A stretch of DNA of 64,000 bases, taken from the NCBI GenBank assembly GCA_036380355.1, contig DASVEW010000032.1, positions 1 to 64,000 on the forward strand, in the 5' to 3' direction. Of the stretch, positions 15,561-24,700 are shown piece after piece (positions within the stretch are counted from its first letter, which is position 1; every line of letters begins with the position of its first letter). Position numbers and translations under genes: made by a program. The notes beneath the pieces are model-generated. The model searched no databases. It saw nothing but the letters and a program-made list of their open reading frames with translations, and was not told the origin of the DNA. The stretch comes from JACDAN01 sp036380355. GTDB taxonomy: Bacteria; Actinomycetota; Thermoleophilia; Gaiellales; Gaiellaceae.

Positions 15561-15796
15561 TGCGGATCGCATTCGTCGCGTTCCTCGTGATGGTGCTCGC
15601 CTGGAGCGTCCTGACGCGCGTCTCCGAGGCGACCGGCACGCCGCAGCCGTATCGCGTGGAGGCGGGCGACACGCTGTGGTCGATCGCGGCCGATCACTAC
15701 GGCGGCGATCCGCGGCAGGGGGTCTGGGCGATCCGGCGTGAGAACGACCTGGCCGGCGCGACGTTGACGCCGGGTCAGGTTCTGCTCCTGCCCTAG
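15554..15796 (+). CDS. SOS-regulated LysM membrane protein, YneA-like division inhibitor candidate
   Basis: 80 residues: an N-terminal membrane segment (IAFVAFLVMVLAWSVL) followed by one LysM domain (YRVEAGDTLWSIAADHY to LTPGQVLLLP). This is the layout of Bacillus YneA, and similar LysM proteins are found beside lexA in mycobacteria and corynebacteria, where they stop cell division during DNA damage. The start ATG 15554 lies inside the second LexA box; GTG 15560 is an alternative. The message would have almost no leader. lexA itself is not in the window. Confidence 0.8.
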   Translation: MFVRIAFVAFLVMVLAWSVLTRVSEATGTPQPYRVEAGDTLWSIAADHYGGDPRQGVWAIRRENDLAGATLTPGQVLLLP

Positions 15797-15835
15797 GAGG
15801 GCTTGGCCGATCGCGCGCGTTCTTAGACTCTCGGC

Positions 15836-16846
15836 GTGGACCTCGATCTCGTCTTCCTCGGGACGTCCGGCTCGATGCCGACCGCGCAGCGAGCACCGAC
15901 CGCGATGCTCCTCCGGCGAGGCGGCGAGCGGCTGCTTTTCGACTGCGCGGAGGGGACCCAGCGCCAGCTGCTCCGGTCGAACGTCGGGCTCGTGGAGCTG
16001 CGCGAGATCTTCCTCACGCACTACCACGCCGACCACTACCTCGGCCTGCCTGGGATGCTGAAGACCTTCGCGCTCCGGGGCCGCGAGCTGCCGATCACGA
16101 TCTACGGCCCGCGCGGCCTCCACGACCTGTTCTCGTCGCTCAGGCGGATCTTCGGCAGGCTGACATACCGCTACGACCTCGTCGAGCTGGACCCGGGCGA
16201 CGTGCTGGAGCGGGGCGAGTACGACCTCGCGACTTTCCCGGTCGACCACGGCGTCTCGGCGCTCGGCTACGCGCTCGTGGAGCGGCCTCGGCCGGGCCGC
16301 TTCGACGTGGCCGCGGCCGACGCCTTGGGAATCCCCGAGGGGCCTCAGCGCGGCATGCTGCAGGGCGGCGAGTCGGTGACGCTGCCCGACGGGCGGGTGA
16401 TCACGCCCGACTCCGTGCTCGGCCCGCCCCGTCCGGGACGCAAGGTCGCGCTCGCCGCCGACACGGCGTACTCGCGGTCGGTCGTCGACGCGGCCCGCGG
16501 CGCGGACCTCCTCGTCCACGAGGCGACCTTCGCGGAGGAGGAGCGCGAGCGCGCCCACGAGACGCTCCACTCGACCGCACTCGAGGCGGCGACGGTCGCG
16601 CGGGACGCCGAGGCCGGCCTGCTCGCGCTGACCCACCTGTCCAACCGCTACTTCGGCGGCGAGATCGAGCGCGAGGCCCAGACGGTCTTCCCCGACACGG
16701 TCGTGCCCCGAGACCTCGATATCATCGTCGTCCCGTTCCAGGAGCGGGGGGCGCCGGAGCTCGTGAGGGGAGGAGCCACGCACCGCCACCCCCAGCAGGC
16801 TCCGAAGCAGCAAGCCGTGCCGACCGTCGAGGAGGCCCCGCGATGA
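15836..16846 (+). CDS. rnz: Ribonuclease Z
   Basis: 336 residues from GTG 15836. The metallo-beta-lactamase motif THYHADHYLG gives H62, H64, D66 and H67; later GHG-type and Asp ligands are in PVDHGVSALGYAL and ALAADTAYS, and the RNase Z-specific HEATF and HLSNRY follow. The enzyme trims tRNA 3' ends. This fits tRNA genes lacking encoded CCA, such as the two here. A -10-like TAGACT ends six bases before the start, suggesting a leaderless message. The C-terminal 25 residues are a Gln/Pro-rich tail beyond the domain. Confidence 0.93.
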   Translation: MDLDLVFLGTSGSMPTAQRAPTAMLLRRGGERLLFDCAEGTQRQLLRSNVGLVELREIFLTHYHADHYLGLPGMLKTFALRGRELPITIYGPRGLHDLFSSLRRIFGRLTYRYDLVELDPGDVLERGEYDLATFPVDHGVSALGYALVERPRPGRFDVAAADALGIPEGPQRGMLQGGESVTLPDGRVITPDSVLGPPRPGRKVALAADTAYSRSVVDAARGADLLVHEATFAEEERERAHETLHSTALEAATVARDAEAGLLALTHLSNRYFGGEIEREAQTVFPDTVVPRDLDIIVVPFQERGAPELVRGGATHRHPQQAPKQQAVPTVEEAPR

Positions 16847-17076
16847 CCAGGATGGTGCAGGTCGCCGTCGCAGGCGACGTAACCGAGGCGGAGGAGCTGG
16901 AGTCGATGCTTCGCTCCGCCGGCATCGAGACCCAGCTGGAACCGGCGACCGAGCACCACCCGCGAGAGGTGGAGGACGCGCCGCAGAAGGTGCTCGTGCC
17001 CGAGGGCTCGCTCGAGGCGGCCATTCACGCCATCGAGTCCCTCAGCGATCCCGACGAGATCGTCGCCGACGCGTAG
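16843..17076 (+). CDS. DUF2007-like small protein
   Basis: 77 residues, coupled to rnz through an ATGA overlap. VQVAVAGDVTEAEELESMLRSAGIETQLEP followed by VLVPEGSLEAAIHAIE is the beta-alpha-beta pattern of DUF2007 putative signal-transducing proteins. No enzymatic residues are apparent. It may be a small ligand- or protein-binding module; function unknown. Confidence 0.75.
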   Translation: MTRMVQVAVAGDVTEAEELESMLRSAGIETQLEPATEHHPREVEDAPQKVLVPEGSLEAAIHAIESLSDPDEIVADA

Positions 17077-17191
17077 CCCTCCGGACTTCGGGGCCGTCGC
17101 CGCCCGCTACGACGAGCTGCGGCCGCAGGACGAGGACTGGTGGACCCTCTTCGACCTTCTCGTCCAGGAGGCCGACCTGCTCGGGAAGCGG

Positions 17192-17806
17192 GTGATCGAC
17201 GTCGGGTGCGGGACCGGCCGGTGGTCCGAGGCGCTGGCCGAGCGGGGATCGCGCGTGTGGGGCGTCGACCCGTCCGCCGAGATGGTCGCCGAGGCTCGGA
17301 AGCGAGGCGTGAACGCGAAGGTGGCGCGGGCCGAGACCCTTCCGTTCAAGGAGGGGTGGTTCGACCGCGCGCTGCTCGTCCTCGTGATCCACGTGCTCGA
17401 CCGGCCGGCGGTTTTCCGGGAGCTTCGGCGGGTGCTCGCGGACGACGGCCGGATCGCGATCGGCACGTTCGATCACGCCCAGTTCGCGGGCCACTACCTG
17501 AACCCGTACTTCCCGTCGCTCGCCGAGATCGACCGGGCGCGCTTCCCCACCAGGGAGCAGCTCGAGGGCGAGCTGCGCGCGGCCGGCTACGAGCCCCGCA
17601 CGATCCCGCTCCACCAGCGGGCCGTGCGAAGCCGCGAGTGGGTCCTCGAGCGGATTCGCGGCCGGTTCATCTCCACGTTGCAGCTGCTCGGCGAGGACGA
17701 GTTCGCGGAAGGCCTCGCGCGGGCCGAGCGAGAGCTCCCGGCCGAGGTCGAGGCCGAGCAGCACCTCCTGGCGGTCGTCGCCGACGTCGTCCGGCCACCG
17801 TTGTAG
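17192..17806 (+). CDS. Class I SAM-dependent methyltransferase, N-terminus unresolved
   Basis: 204 residues from the first usual start, GTG 17192. VIDVGCGTGRWSEALAERG is the SAM-binding motif I, and VDPSAEMVAEAR and AETLPFKEGWFDRALLVLV are later motifs of the Methyltransf_11 group. Clear coding continues upstream in the same frame to about 17084 (FGAVAARYDELRPQDEDWW, the helix that normally precedes motif I), but no ATG, GTG or TTG exists there. A CTG at 17117 or an indel at the end of the preceding gene are the options. The substrate is unknown. Confidence 0.82.
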   Translation: MIDVGCGTGRWSEALAERGSRVWGVDPSAEMVAEARKRGVNAKVARAETLPFKEGWFDRALLVLVIHVLDRPAVFRELRRVLADDGRIAIGTFDHAQFAGHYLNPYFPSLAEIDRARFPTREQLEGELRAAGYEPRTIPLHQRAVRSREWVLERIRGRFISTLQLLGEDEFAEGLARAERELPAEVEAEQHLLAVVADVVRPPL

Positions 17807-17834
17807 AGTCCCGCTCGCTCCACGTCCTTTAACT

Positions 17835-17850
17835 CGGTCCCGAGAGGCCG
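17835..17850 (+). promoter_or_regulatory. PyrR-binding RNA loop ahead of pyrR
   Basis: The transcript holds a CGG/CCG-closed hairpin whose loop UCCCGAGAGG matches the PyrR binding-loop core (UCCnGAGAGG). It lies four bases upstream of the ribosome binding site GGAG of pyrR (17855-17858). This position suggests that UMP-bound PyrR blocks translation, as proposed for mycobacteria, instead of transcription attenuation. Confidence 0.8.
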
Positions 17851-17863
17851 GAAAGGAGAGCGG

Positions 17864-18451
17864 TTGACGCTGCCTGCCCAGACGAGCGCACGAGTCCTGC
17901 TGGACGAGGCCGCGATCGCACGGACGCTCACGCGGATCGCGCACGAGATCATCGAGGCCAACCCGGACCTGGACCGGGTCGCGCTGGTCGGCATTCACAC
18001 GCGCGGTGTCCCGATTGCGCAGCGACTCCGCCGCCTGATCCACGAGTTCAGCGGCGAGGAGCTCGTGTCCGGCTCGCTCGACATCACGTTCTACCGCGAC
18101 GACGTCCAGGTCCGCGGCGGCGAGCCGCCGAGGCAGGCGCAGCCCGTCGTGCGCTCGACGCGCCTCGACTTCCCGCTCGAGGGGATGACGTGCGTGCTCG
18201 TGGACGACGTCCTCTACACGGGCCGCACGATCCGGGCTGCGATCGAGGCGCTCTTCCACTACGGCCGCCCGGCGCGCGTGCAGCTGGCCTGCCTCGCCGA
18301 CCGCGGCCATCGGGAGCTTCCCATCCGCCCCGACTACGTCGGCAAGAACCTGCCGACCTCGCGCGGCGAGCGCATCCAGGTGCAGCTCGTCGAGGTCGAC
18401 GAGGTCGACCGCGTCCTGCTCGTCCCGAACCCGGAGGAACAGCATGGGTGA
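17864..18451 (+). CDS. pyrR: Pyrimidine operon regulatory protein PyrR
   Basis: 195 residues from TTG 17864, ten bases after GGAGAG. The PRPP-binding signature VLVDDVLYTGRTIRAA identifies the PRTase fold, and RVALVGIHTRGVPIA near residue 45 is the N-terminal PyrR pattern. The protein senses UMP and binds pyr mRNA; many also have weak uracil phosphoribosyltransferase activity. It heads the operon and overlaps pyrB by eight bases. A matching RNA loop lies just upstream. Confidence 0.96.
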   Translation: MTLPAQTSARVLLDEAAIARTLTRIAHEIIEANPDLDRVALVGIHTRGVPIAQRLRRLIHEFSGEELVSGSLDITFYRDDVQVRGGEPPRQAQPVVRSTRLDFPLEGMTCVLVDDVLYTGRTIRAAIEALFHYGRPARVQLACLADRGHRELPIRPDYVGKNLPTSRGERIQVQLVEVDEVDRVLLVPNPEEQHG

Positions 18452-19439
18452 CATCCGCGTCATGCGCGACGACCTGCTGCCGCCCGCGCCCGCAGAGCGG
18501 CGGCACCTGCTGTCCGTCGCCGACCTGTCCCGAGACGACATCGAGCGCTTGCTCGGCACGGCGCGCAACTTCGCCCGCTCGCTCGAGCGCGAGATGAAGA
18601 AGCTGCCGACGCTCCGCGGGCGGCTCGTCGTAAACGTCTTCTACGAGTCGTCCACGCGCACGTCGTCCAGCTTCGAGCTTGCCGCCAAGCGCCTCTCCGC
18701 GGACACGATGTCGATCAAGGCGTCCGGCTCGGCCGTGGACAAGGGCGAGTCGCTGAAGGACACGGCGCTGACGCTCGGCGCCTACGACCCCGACGTGATC
18801 GTCATGCGCCACCCGCAGATCGGCGCGTCGCACCTGGTTGCCAGGGTGACCGCGGCCCACGTCGTGAACGCGGGCGACGGGAAGCACCAGCATCCGACCC
18901 AGGCGCTGCTCGACCTCTACACCCTCCGCGAGGAGTTCGGGCGCCTCGAGGGGCTCCACGTAGCGATCGTGGGGGACGTCCTGCACTCGCGGGTGGCACG
19001 CTCGCTGATCCAGGCGCTCGACCTCGTCGGTGCCCGGACCACGCTCGTCGGGCCGCCGACGCTCATCCCCCGCGGCGTTGGGGCCATGGGTTGCGAGACG
19101 TCGATCGACATCGGCGCGATCGGCGCCTCCGACGTCGTCTACGTCCTGCGGATGCAGCGCGAGCGCATGCTCGAAGGCGCGAACTACGTCCCGAGCCTCC
19201 GGGAATACACCGAGCGCTGGGGCGTGACGCCGGAGCGGCTGCGAACCGGGCAGAAGGTGATGCACCCCGGCCCGATGAACCGCGGCGTCGAGATCGACCC
19301 GCGCGTCGCGGATGCCGCGGACGCGCTGATCGAGACGCAGGTGCGCGCCGGGCTCGTGACGCGGATGGCCGTCCTCTACGACCTGCTGACGAGCGGCCCG
19401 GTCGGGGTCCGGGCCGCGCAGCTGACGGAGGTGGCGTAG
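18444..19439 (+). CDS. pyrB: Aspartate carbamoyltransferase catalytic chain
   Basis: 331 residues. Carbamoyl-phosphate-binding FYESSTRTSSSFE lies near residue 70, HQHPTQALLDLYT near 152, and the aspartate-site HPGPMNRGVE near 275. The length fits the catalytic trimer-forming chain. No pyrI regulatory chain is present, as usual in actinobacteria. It makes carbamoyl-aspartate, the first committed step of UMP synthesis. TAGTG links it to pyrC by one base. Confidence 0.98.
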   Translation: MGDIRVMRDDLLPPAPAERRHLLSVADLSRDDIERLLGTARNFARSLEREMKKLPTLRGRLVVNVFYESSTRTSSSFELAAKRLSADTMSIKASGSAVDKGESLKDTALTLGAYDPDVIVMRHPQIGASHLVARVTAAHVVNAGDGKHQHPTQALLDLYTLREEFGRLEGLHVAIVGDVLHSRVARSLIQALDLVGARTTLVGPPTLIPRGVGAMGCETSIDIGAIGASDVVYVLRMQRERMLEGANYVPSLREYTERWGVTPERLRTGQKVMHPGPMNRGVEIDPRVADAADALIETQVRAGLVTRMAVLYDLLTSGPVGVRAAQLTEVA

Positions 19440-20740
19440 TGCTGTTCTCGAAGGACGGGCCGGGCGAGAGCCTGATCGTCCGCGGCGCCCGGGTGCTCGA
19501 CTCCGTCGCGAACGTCGACGCGATCCTCGACGTCCGCATCGACGGTGGGACGATCGCGGAGCTCGGCTCCCGGCTCGATCCGAACTCCCACCGCGTGGTC
19601 GACGCGGACGGGCTCACGCTCGCGCCGGCGTTCGTCGATCCGCACGTCCACCTGCGCACGCCCGGTCGGGAGGACGAGGAAACGATCGCGAGTGGCACTG
19701 CGGCCGCGGCCGCGGGCGGTTACTGCGCGATCCTCGCCATGCCGAACACCGACCCGGTCGTCGACTCCGCGGCCGTCTTGGGCTCGCTCGCCGAGAGCGC
19801 GCAGGCGGAGGCGGAGATCCCCGTCGGGTTCCTGGCCGCGATCAGCAAGGGCCAGGAGGGCGCCGAGCTCACCGAGATGGCCGAGCTTGCCGCTGCCGGC
19901 GCGGCCGGGTTCAGCGACGACGGCCGTCCGGTCACGACGCCCGGGCTGATGCGGCGGGCGCTCCAGTACGGCGCCGTCACCGACCGCCCGCTCGCCCTCC
20001 ACTGCGAGGAGCCCACGCTCTCCCGGAGCGGCCAGATGCACGAGGGCGCGGTGTCGGCCGAGCTCGGCTTCTCGGGGTACCCGTCCGTGGCCGAGAGCCT
20101 GATGGTCGAGCGCGACCTCTCGCTCGCCGCCTACGAAGGCCGCCCGATCCATCTCCTCCACCTCTCGGCGCGCGAGTCGGTCGAGGCGGTGCGGGCCGCT
20201 CGCGCGGCTGGGGTGAAGGCGACCGCGGAGGTCACGCCCCACCACCTCTGCCTCACGGACGACGCGGTGCGGTCGCTGGACTCGAACCTCAAGATGAACC
20301 CGCCGCTCCGGTCGGTGAACGACCGGGCCGCGCTCGTCGAGGGCCTCCGCGACGGGACGATCCAGGCGATCGCAACCGACCACGCGCCGCACGCCCGTCA
20401 CGAGAAGGAGGTGCCGTTCGAGGCCGCGCCGTTCGGCGTCACCGGGCTGGAGACGGCGTTCGCCGCGCTCTACACGCACCTCGTCGAGCCGGGCCTCGTC
20501 AAGCTCGAGCTGCTGCTGAAGCGGATGTCCGCGGGGCCTGCCGAGATCTTCGGCCTGCCGGCGCCGCGAATCGCCGCCGGCGAGCCGGCGAACCTCGTCC
20601 TGCTCGACACCCGGGCCGGCTGGCGGGTCCAGGAAGACGGCTTCCGCTCGCGCTCGTCGAACTCGTGGCTGCTCGGGCAGCGGCTGACCGGGAAGGTCCG
20701 GATGACGGTCGCCGCCGGCAGGACGGTCTTCGAGACATGA
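19439..20740 (+). CDS. pyrC: Dihydroorotase, class I
   Basis: 433 residues from GTG 19439, which shares one base with the pyrB stop. Metal ligands appear in FVDPHVHLRTPG near residue 67, and in ATDHAPHARHEKEVPF near 318; DDGRPV and LLHLSARESVE are family positions. It cyclises carbamoyl-aspartate to dihydroorotate. The end overlaps carA as ATGA. Confidence 0.97.
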   Translation: MLFSKDGPGESLIVRGARVLDSVANVDAILDVRIDGGTIAELGSRLDPNSHRVVDADGLTLAPAFVDPHVHLRTPGREDEETIASGTAAAAAGGYCAILAMPNTDPVVDSAAVLGSLAESAQAEAEIPVGFLAAISKGQEGAELTEMAELAAAGAAGFSDDGRPVTTPGLMRRALQYGAVTDRPLALHCEEPTLSRSGQMHEGAVSAELGFSGYPSVAESLMVERDLSLAAYEGRPIHLLHLSARESVEAVRAARAAGVKATAEVTPHHLCLTDDAVRSLDSNLKMNPPLRSVNDRAALVEGLRDGTIQAIATDHAPHARHEKEVPFEAAPFGVTGLETAFAALYTHLVEPGLVKLELLLKRMSAGPAEIFGLPAPRIAAGEPANLVLLDTRAGWRVQEDGFRSRSSNSWLLGQRLTGKVRMTVAAGRTVFET

Positions 20741-21786
20741 CTGGCTTCCTCGTGCTCGAGGACGGCACGGTCTTCCGCGGCGAGGCCGTCGGCGCGCCGT
20801 GCTTCGCCTTCGGCGAGGCGGTCTTCACGACGGCGATGACGGGCTACCAGGAGGTCGTCACCGACCCGAGCTTCGCCGAGCAGATCGTCTGCTTCACGGC
20901 GCCGATGGTGGGCAACTACGGCGTCGATCCCGAGCGGTCCGAGTCGGGCCGCGTCCATGCCCGCGGCGTGCTGATGCGCGAGGCGCGGGGGCCGGCGTGG
21001 ACGGACTGGCTGTACGAGCGCGGCGTCCCGGCGCTCACCGGCATCGACACGCGCGCGCTCGTCCTCCGGCTCCGGAAGGCCGGGGCGATGAGGGCGGCGA
21101 TCGTCTCGGGCGAGGCGTCGGTGGACGAGACGCTCCGCGCCGTCCGCGAGCAGCCGCCGATGGCCGGCCGCCCGCTGGCGGCGAACGTCTCCTGCGAGGA
21201 ACGGTACGAGTTCGCCGCCGGCGGGAGGGCTCGCATTGCGGTCGTCGACTACGGGTGCAAGCGCTCGATCCTGCGCCGCCTCGCTAGGACGGGCGCCGGC
21301 GTCACGGTCTTCCCGGCCACGGCCGGCGCGGACGAGCTCGCGGGCTTCGACGGCGTCGTGCTCTCGAACGGCCCCGGCGACCCGGGACCGCTGGGCGACC
21401 AGACGGCGACCGTGAAGGCGCTGCTCGGCCGGGTGCCCCTCTTCGGGATCTGCCTCGGCCACCAGCTGCTCGCGCTCGCGGCCGGCCACGAGACCTTCAA
21501 GCTGCCGTTCGGCCACCGGGGCGCGAACCACCCGGTGCTGGAGAAGGCGACGGGCCGCGTCCTCGTCACCGCCCAGAACCACGGCTTCGCGGTCAAGGCG
21601 TCGGCCGGCCGGGAGGCGACGCACGTCTCGCTCTACGACGGCACCGTCGAGGGGCTCGAATACCCGGAGCTCGCCGCGCGCTCGGTCCAGTTCCATCCGG
21701 AGGCCGGGCCCGGGCCGCACGACGCCTGGCCGCTGCTCGAAACCTGGGTCGAGGAGGTGTGCGCGGGCCATGCCAAGGCGGCCTGA
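20737..21786 (+). CDS. carA: Carbamoyl-phosphate synthase small (glutaminase) chain
   Basis: 349 residues. I chose ATG 20737, which overlaps the pyrC stop (ATGA); the frame is open further upstream only inside pyrC. The class I glutaminase triad is complete: C239 in FGICLGHQLLALA, H320 and E322 in QFHPEAGPG. It releases ammonia from glutamine for CarB. The tail is compact, ending EEVCAGHAKAA, and overlaps carB by 17 bases. Confidence 0.97.
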   Translation: MTGFLVLEDGTVFRGEAVGAPCFAFGEAVFTTAMTGYQEVVTDPSFAEQIVCFTAPMVGNYGVDPERSESGRVHARGVLMREARGPAWTDWLYERGVPALTGIDTRALVLRLRKAGAMRAAIVSGEASVDETLRAVREQPPMAGRPLAANVSCEERYEFAAGGRARIAVVDYGCKRSILRRLARTGAGVTVFPATAGADELAGFDGVVLSNGPGDPGPLGDQTATVKALLGRVPLFGICLGHQLLALAAGHETFKLPFGHRGANHPVLEKATGRVLVTAQNHGFAVKASAGREATHVSLYDGTVEGLEYPELAARSVQFHPEAGPGPHDAWPLLETWVEEVCAGHAKAA

Positions 21787-24700
21787 CCTCCGGTCGATCT
21801 GCCTGATCGGCTCCGGGCCGATCGTGATCGGGCAGGCCTGCGAGTTCGACTACGCCGGGTGCCAGGCCCTGAAAGTGCTCCGGGAGGACGGGTTCCGGAC
21901 GGTCGTCGTCAACTCGAACCCGGCGACGATCATGACCGACCCTGGGTTCGCCGACCGCACGTACGTCGAGCCGCTCGACCTCGAGGGGGTCGCCGGCGTC
22001 CTGGCGCGAGAGCGGCCGGACGCGCTCCTTCCGACGCTCGGGGGGCAGACGGCGCTCAACCTTGCGCTCCGGCTCGCGGAGGAGGGCGTGCTCGACGACC
22101 TGGGGGTGGAGCTGATCGGGGCCGGGCTGGACGTGATCCGGCGGGCCGAGGACCGCGAGCTGTTCCGGGAGACCGTCCGGCTGGCGGGCTACCGCGTGCC
22201 GGCCTCGACGGTGGTGACCGAGTGGGAGGACGTTCCCCAGGAGCTGACCTTTCCGGTCGTCCTGCGGCCGGCGTTCACGCTCGGCGGGCACGGCGGCGGC
22301 ACGGCCCGCTCGGAGGACGAGCTCGTCGAGCTGCTCGAGCGCGGCCTGAACGAGAGCCCCGTCGGCCAGGTGCTCGTCGAGGAGTCCCTGATCGGCTGGG
22401 ACGAGTTCGAGCTCGAGGTCATGCGCGACCGCAACGACAACGTCGTGATCGTCTGCTCGATCGAGAACCTCGACCCGATGGGGGTCCACACCGGCGATTC
22501 CGTGACGGTCGCGCCGCAGATGACCCTCTCGGACGAGGCGTATCAGGAGCTGCGCGACGCCGCCGCGGCAGTGATCCGCGCCGTCGGCGTGGAGACCGGC
22601 GGCGCGAACATCCAGTTCGCCCGCGACCGGGAGAGCGGCGCGCTGCGCGTGATCGAGATGAACCCACGCGTCTCCCGCTCCTCGGCGCTGGCGTCGAAGG
22701 CGACCGGATACCCGATCGCCAAGGTCGCCGCGAAGCTCGCGGTCGGCTACACGCTGGACGAGATCCCGAACGACCTCACGGGGACGACGCCGGCGAGCTT
22801 CGAGCCGACGCTCGACTACGTGGTCGTGAAGTTCCCGCGCTTCGCGTTCGAGAAGTTCCCCGGCGCCGACCGGACGCTCGGCACGCAGATGAAGTCCGTG
22901 GGCGAGGCGATGGGGATCGGCCGCTCGTTCTCCGAGGCGTTCCTGAAGGCTCAGCGGGCGCGCGAGCTCGACGACGGCTGGGAGCCGCGCAACCTCCATC
23001 CCTGGTTCGAGACGGAGCTCGAGGCGGCGCGCCGGACTTTGTGTTGCATCACCTCGGTCGACTCGCTCGTCGCCGACGACTGGATTCGGCTCAAGCGGGC
23101 GGGATGGTCGGACCGGGCGATCGCCGAGCACTGCAACACAAGCGAGCACCTCGTGCGGGCGAAGAGGCGGGCGTGGGGCGTGCGGCCGGCGTTCAGGCGG
23201 GTGGACTCCTGCGCCGGGGAGGTCGAGGCCGCGTCGACCTACTACTACTCCACTTGGGGCGAGGCGGACGAGGCGCCGGCGCCGAGCGGCAAGAGCGTCG
23301 TCATCCTCGGGTCGGGCCCGAACCGGATCGGCCAGGGGATCGAGTTCGACTACTGCTGCGTCCACGCGGCGCAGAGCTTCCGGGAGCTCGGCTTCGAGAC
23401 CGTGATGGTCAATTGCAACCCGGAGACGGTCTCGACCGACTACGACACCTCCGACCGCCTGTACTTCGAGCCGCTCGGCGTCGAGGAGGTGCTCGCGATC
23501 TGCGAGCGGGAGAAGCCGGTCGGCGTCGTGATCCAGTTCGGCGGCCAGACGCCGCTCAAGCTCGCGCGGGCGATCGAGGACGCCGGCTACCGCATCCTCG
23601 GGACGCCGTTCGACGCCGTGGACCTCGCCGAGGACCGGGAACGCTTCGGCGCGCTCTGCCACGACCTCGGGATCGACGTGCCGGCGTGGGGGATGGCGAG
23701 CTCCCAGGCGGAGGCGGTGGGCCTGGCCGAGCGGATCGGCTATCCGGTGCTCGTGCGCCCCTCGTACGTCCTCGGCGGTCGGCAGATGGTGGTCTGCTAC
23801 GACGCCGAGACGGTCGCGTCGAGCGTTCCGCCCGCGTCGCGCGTGCTCGTCGACCGCTTTCTCGAGGGCGCGCTGGAGATCGACGTCGACGCCCTCTGCG
23901 ACGGGCGGGAGACGTTCGTCGCCGCCGTCATGCAGCACGTGGAGGAAGCAGGCGTCCACTCGGGAGACTCGAGCTGCGTGCTGCCGCCGCCCCGGCTCGA
24001 CGACGGGGTGCGCGCGGAGGTCGAGGAGATCGTCTCGACCCTGGCTCTCGCGCTGGGCGTGGTGGGGCTCGTGAACGTCCAGCTCGCTGTTCTGAACGGC
24101 CGTGTCTACGTGATCGAGGCGAACCCGCGCGCGTCGCGAACCGTCCCGTTCGCGAGCAAGGCGATCGGGATCAACCTTGTGGATACGGCCTGTCGGGTCG
24201 CGGCGGGAGCGCGCCTGGCAGACCTCGCCGTGGAAAGGGGTCAGACCCCGACGCAGGTCAGTGTCAAGGCGGCCGTCTTTCCGTTCCAGCGGTTCCCCGG
24301 GTCGGACCCGGTCCTCGGGCCCGAGATGCGCTCGACCGGCGAGGTCATGGCCAGCGCTGCCGACTACCCGACCGCGCTTGCAAAGGCCGAGCGCGCCGCC
24401 GGGCGGCCGCTTCCCTCCTCCGGCACCGCGTTCCTGTCCGTCTGCGACGCCGACAAGGACGCTGTCGTCCCCGTCGCCGCGGCGCTTGCCGACCTCGGCT
24501 TCTCGCTCGCGGCCACGAGCGGCACGGCCCGAGTCCTCGCAGCCGCGGGCCTCGCCGTCGACCACGTCCGGAAAGTGACCGAGCGCGGGGAGGGGGCAAC
24601 CGTCGTCGACCTGCTGCGCCGGGGCCGCTGCGACCTCGTCGTCAACACGCCCCAGGGCTCGGGCGCCCGCACCGACGGCTACCGGATCCGCGAGGCGGCG

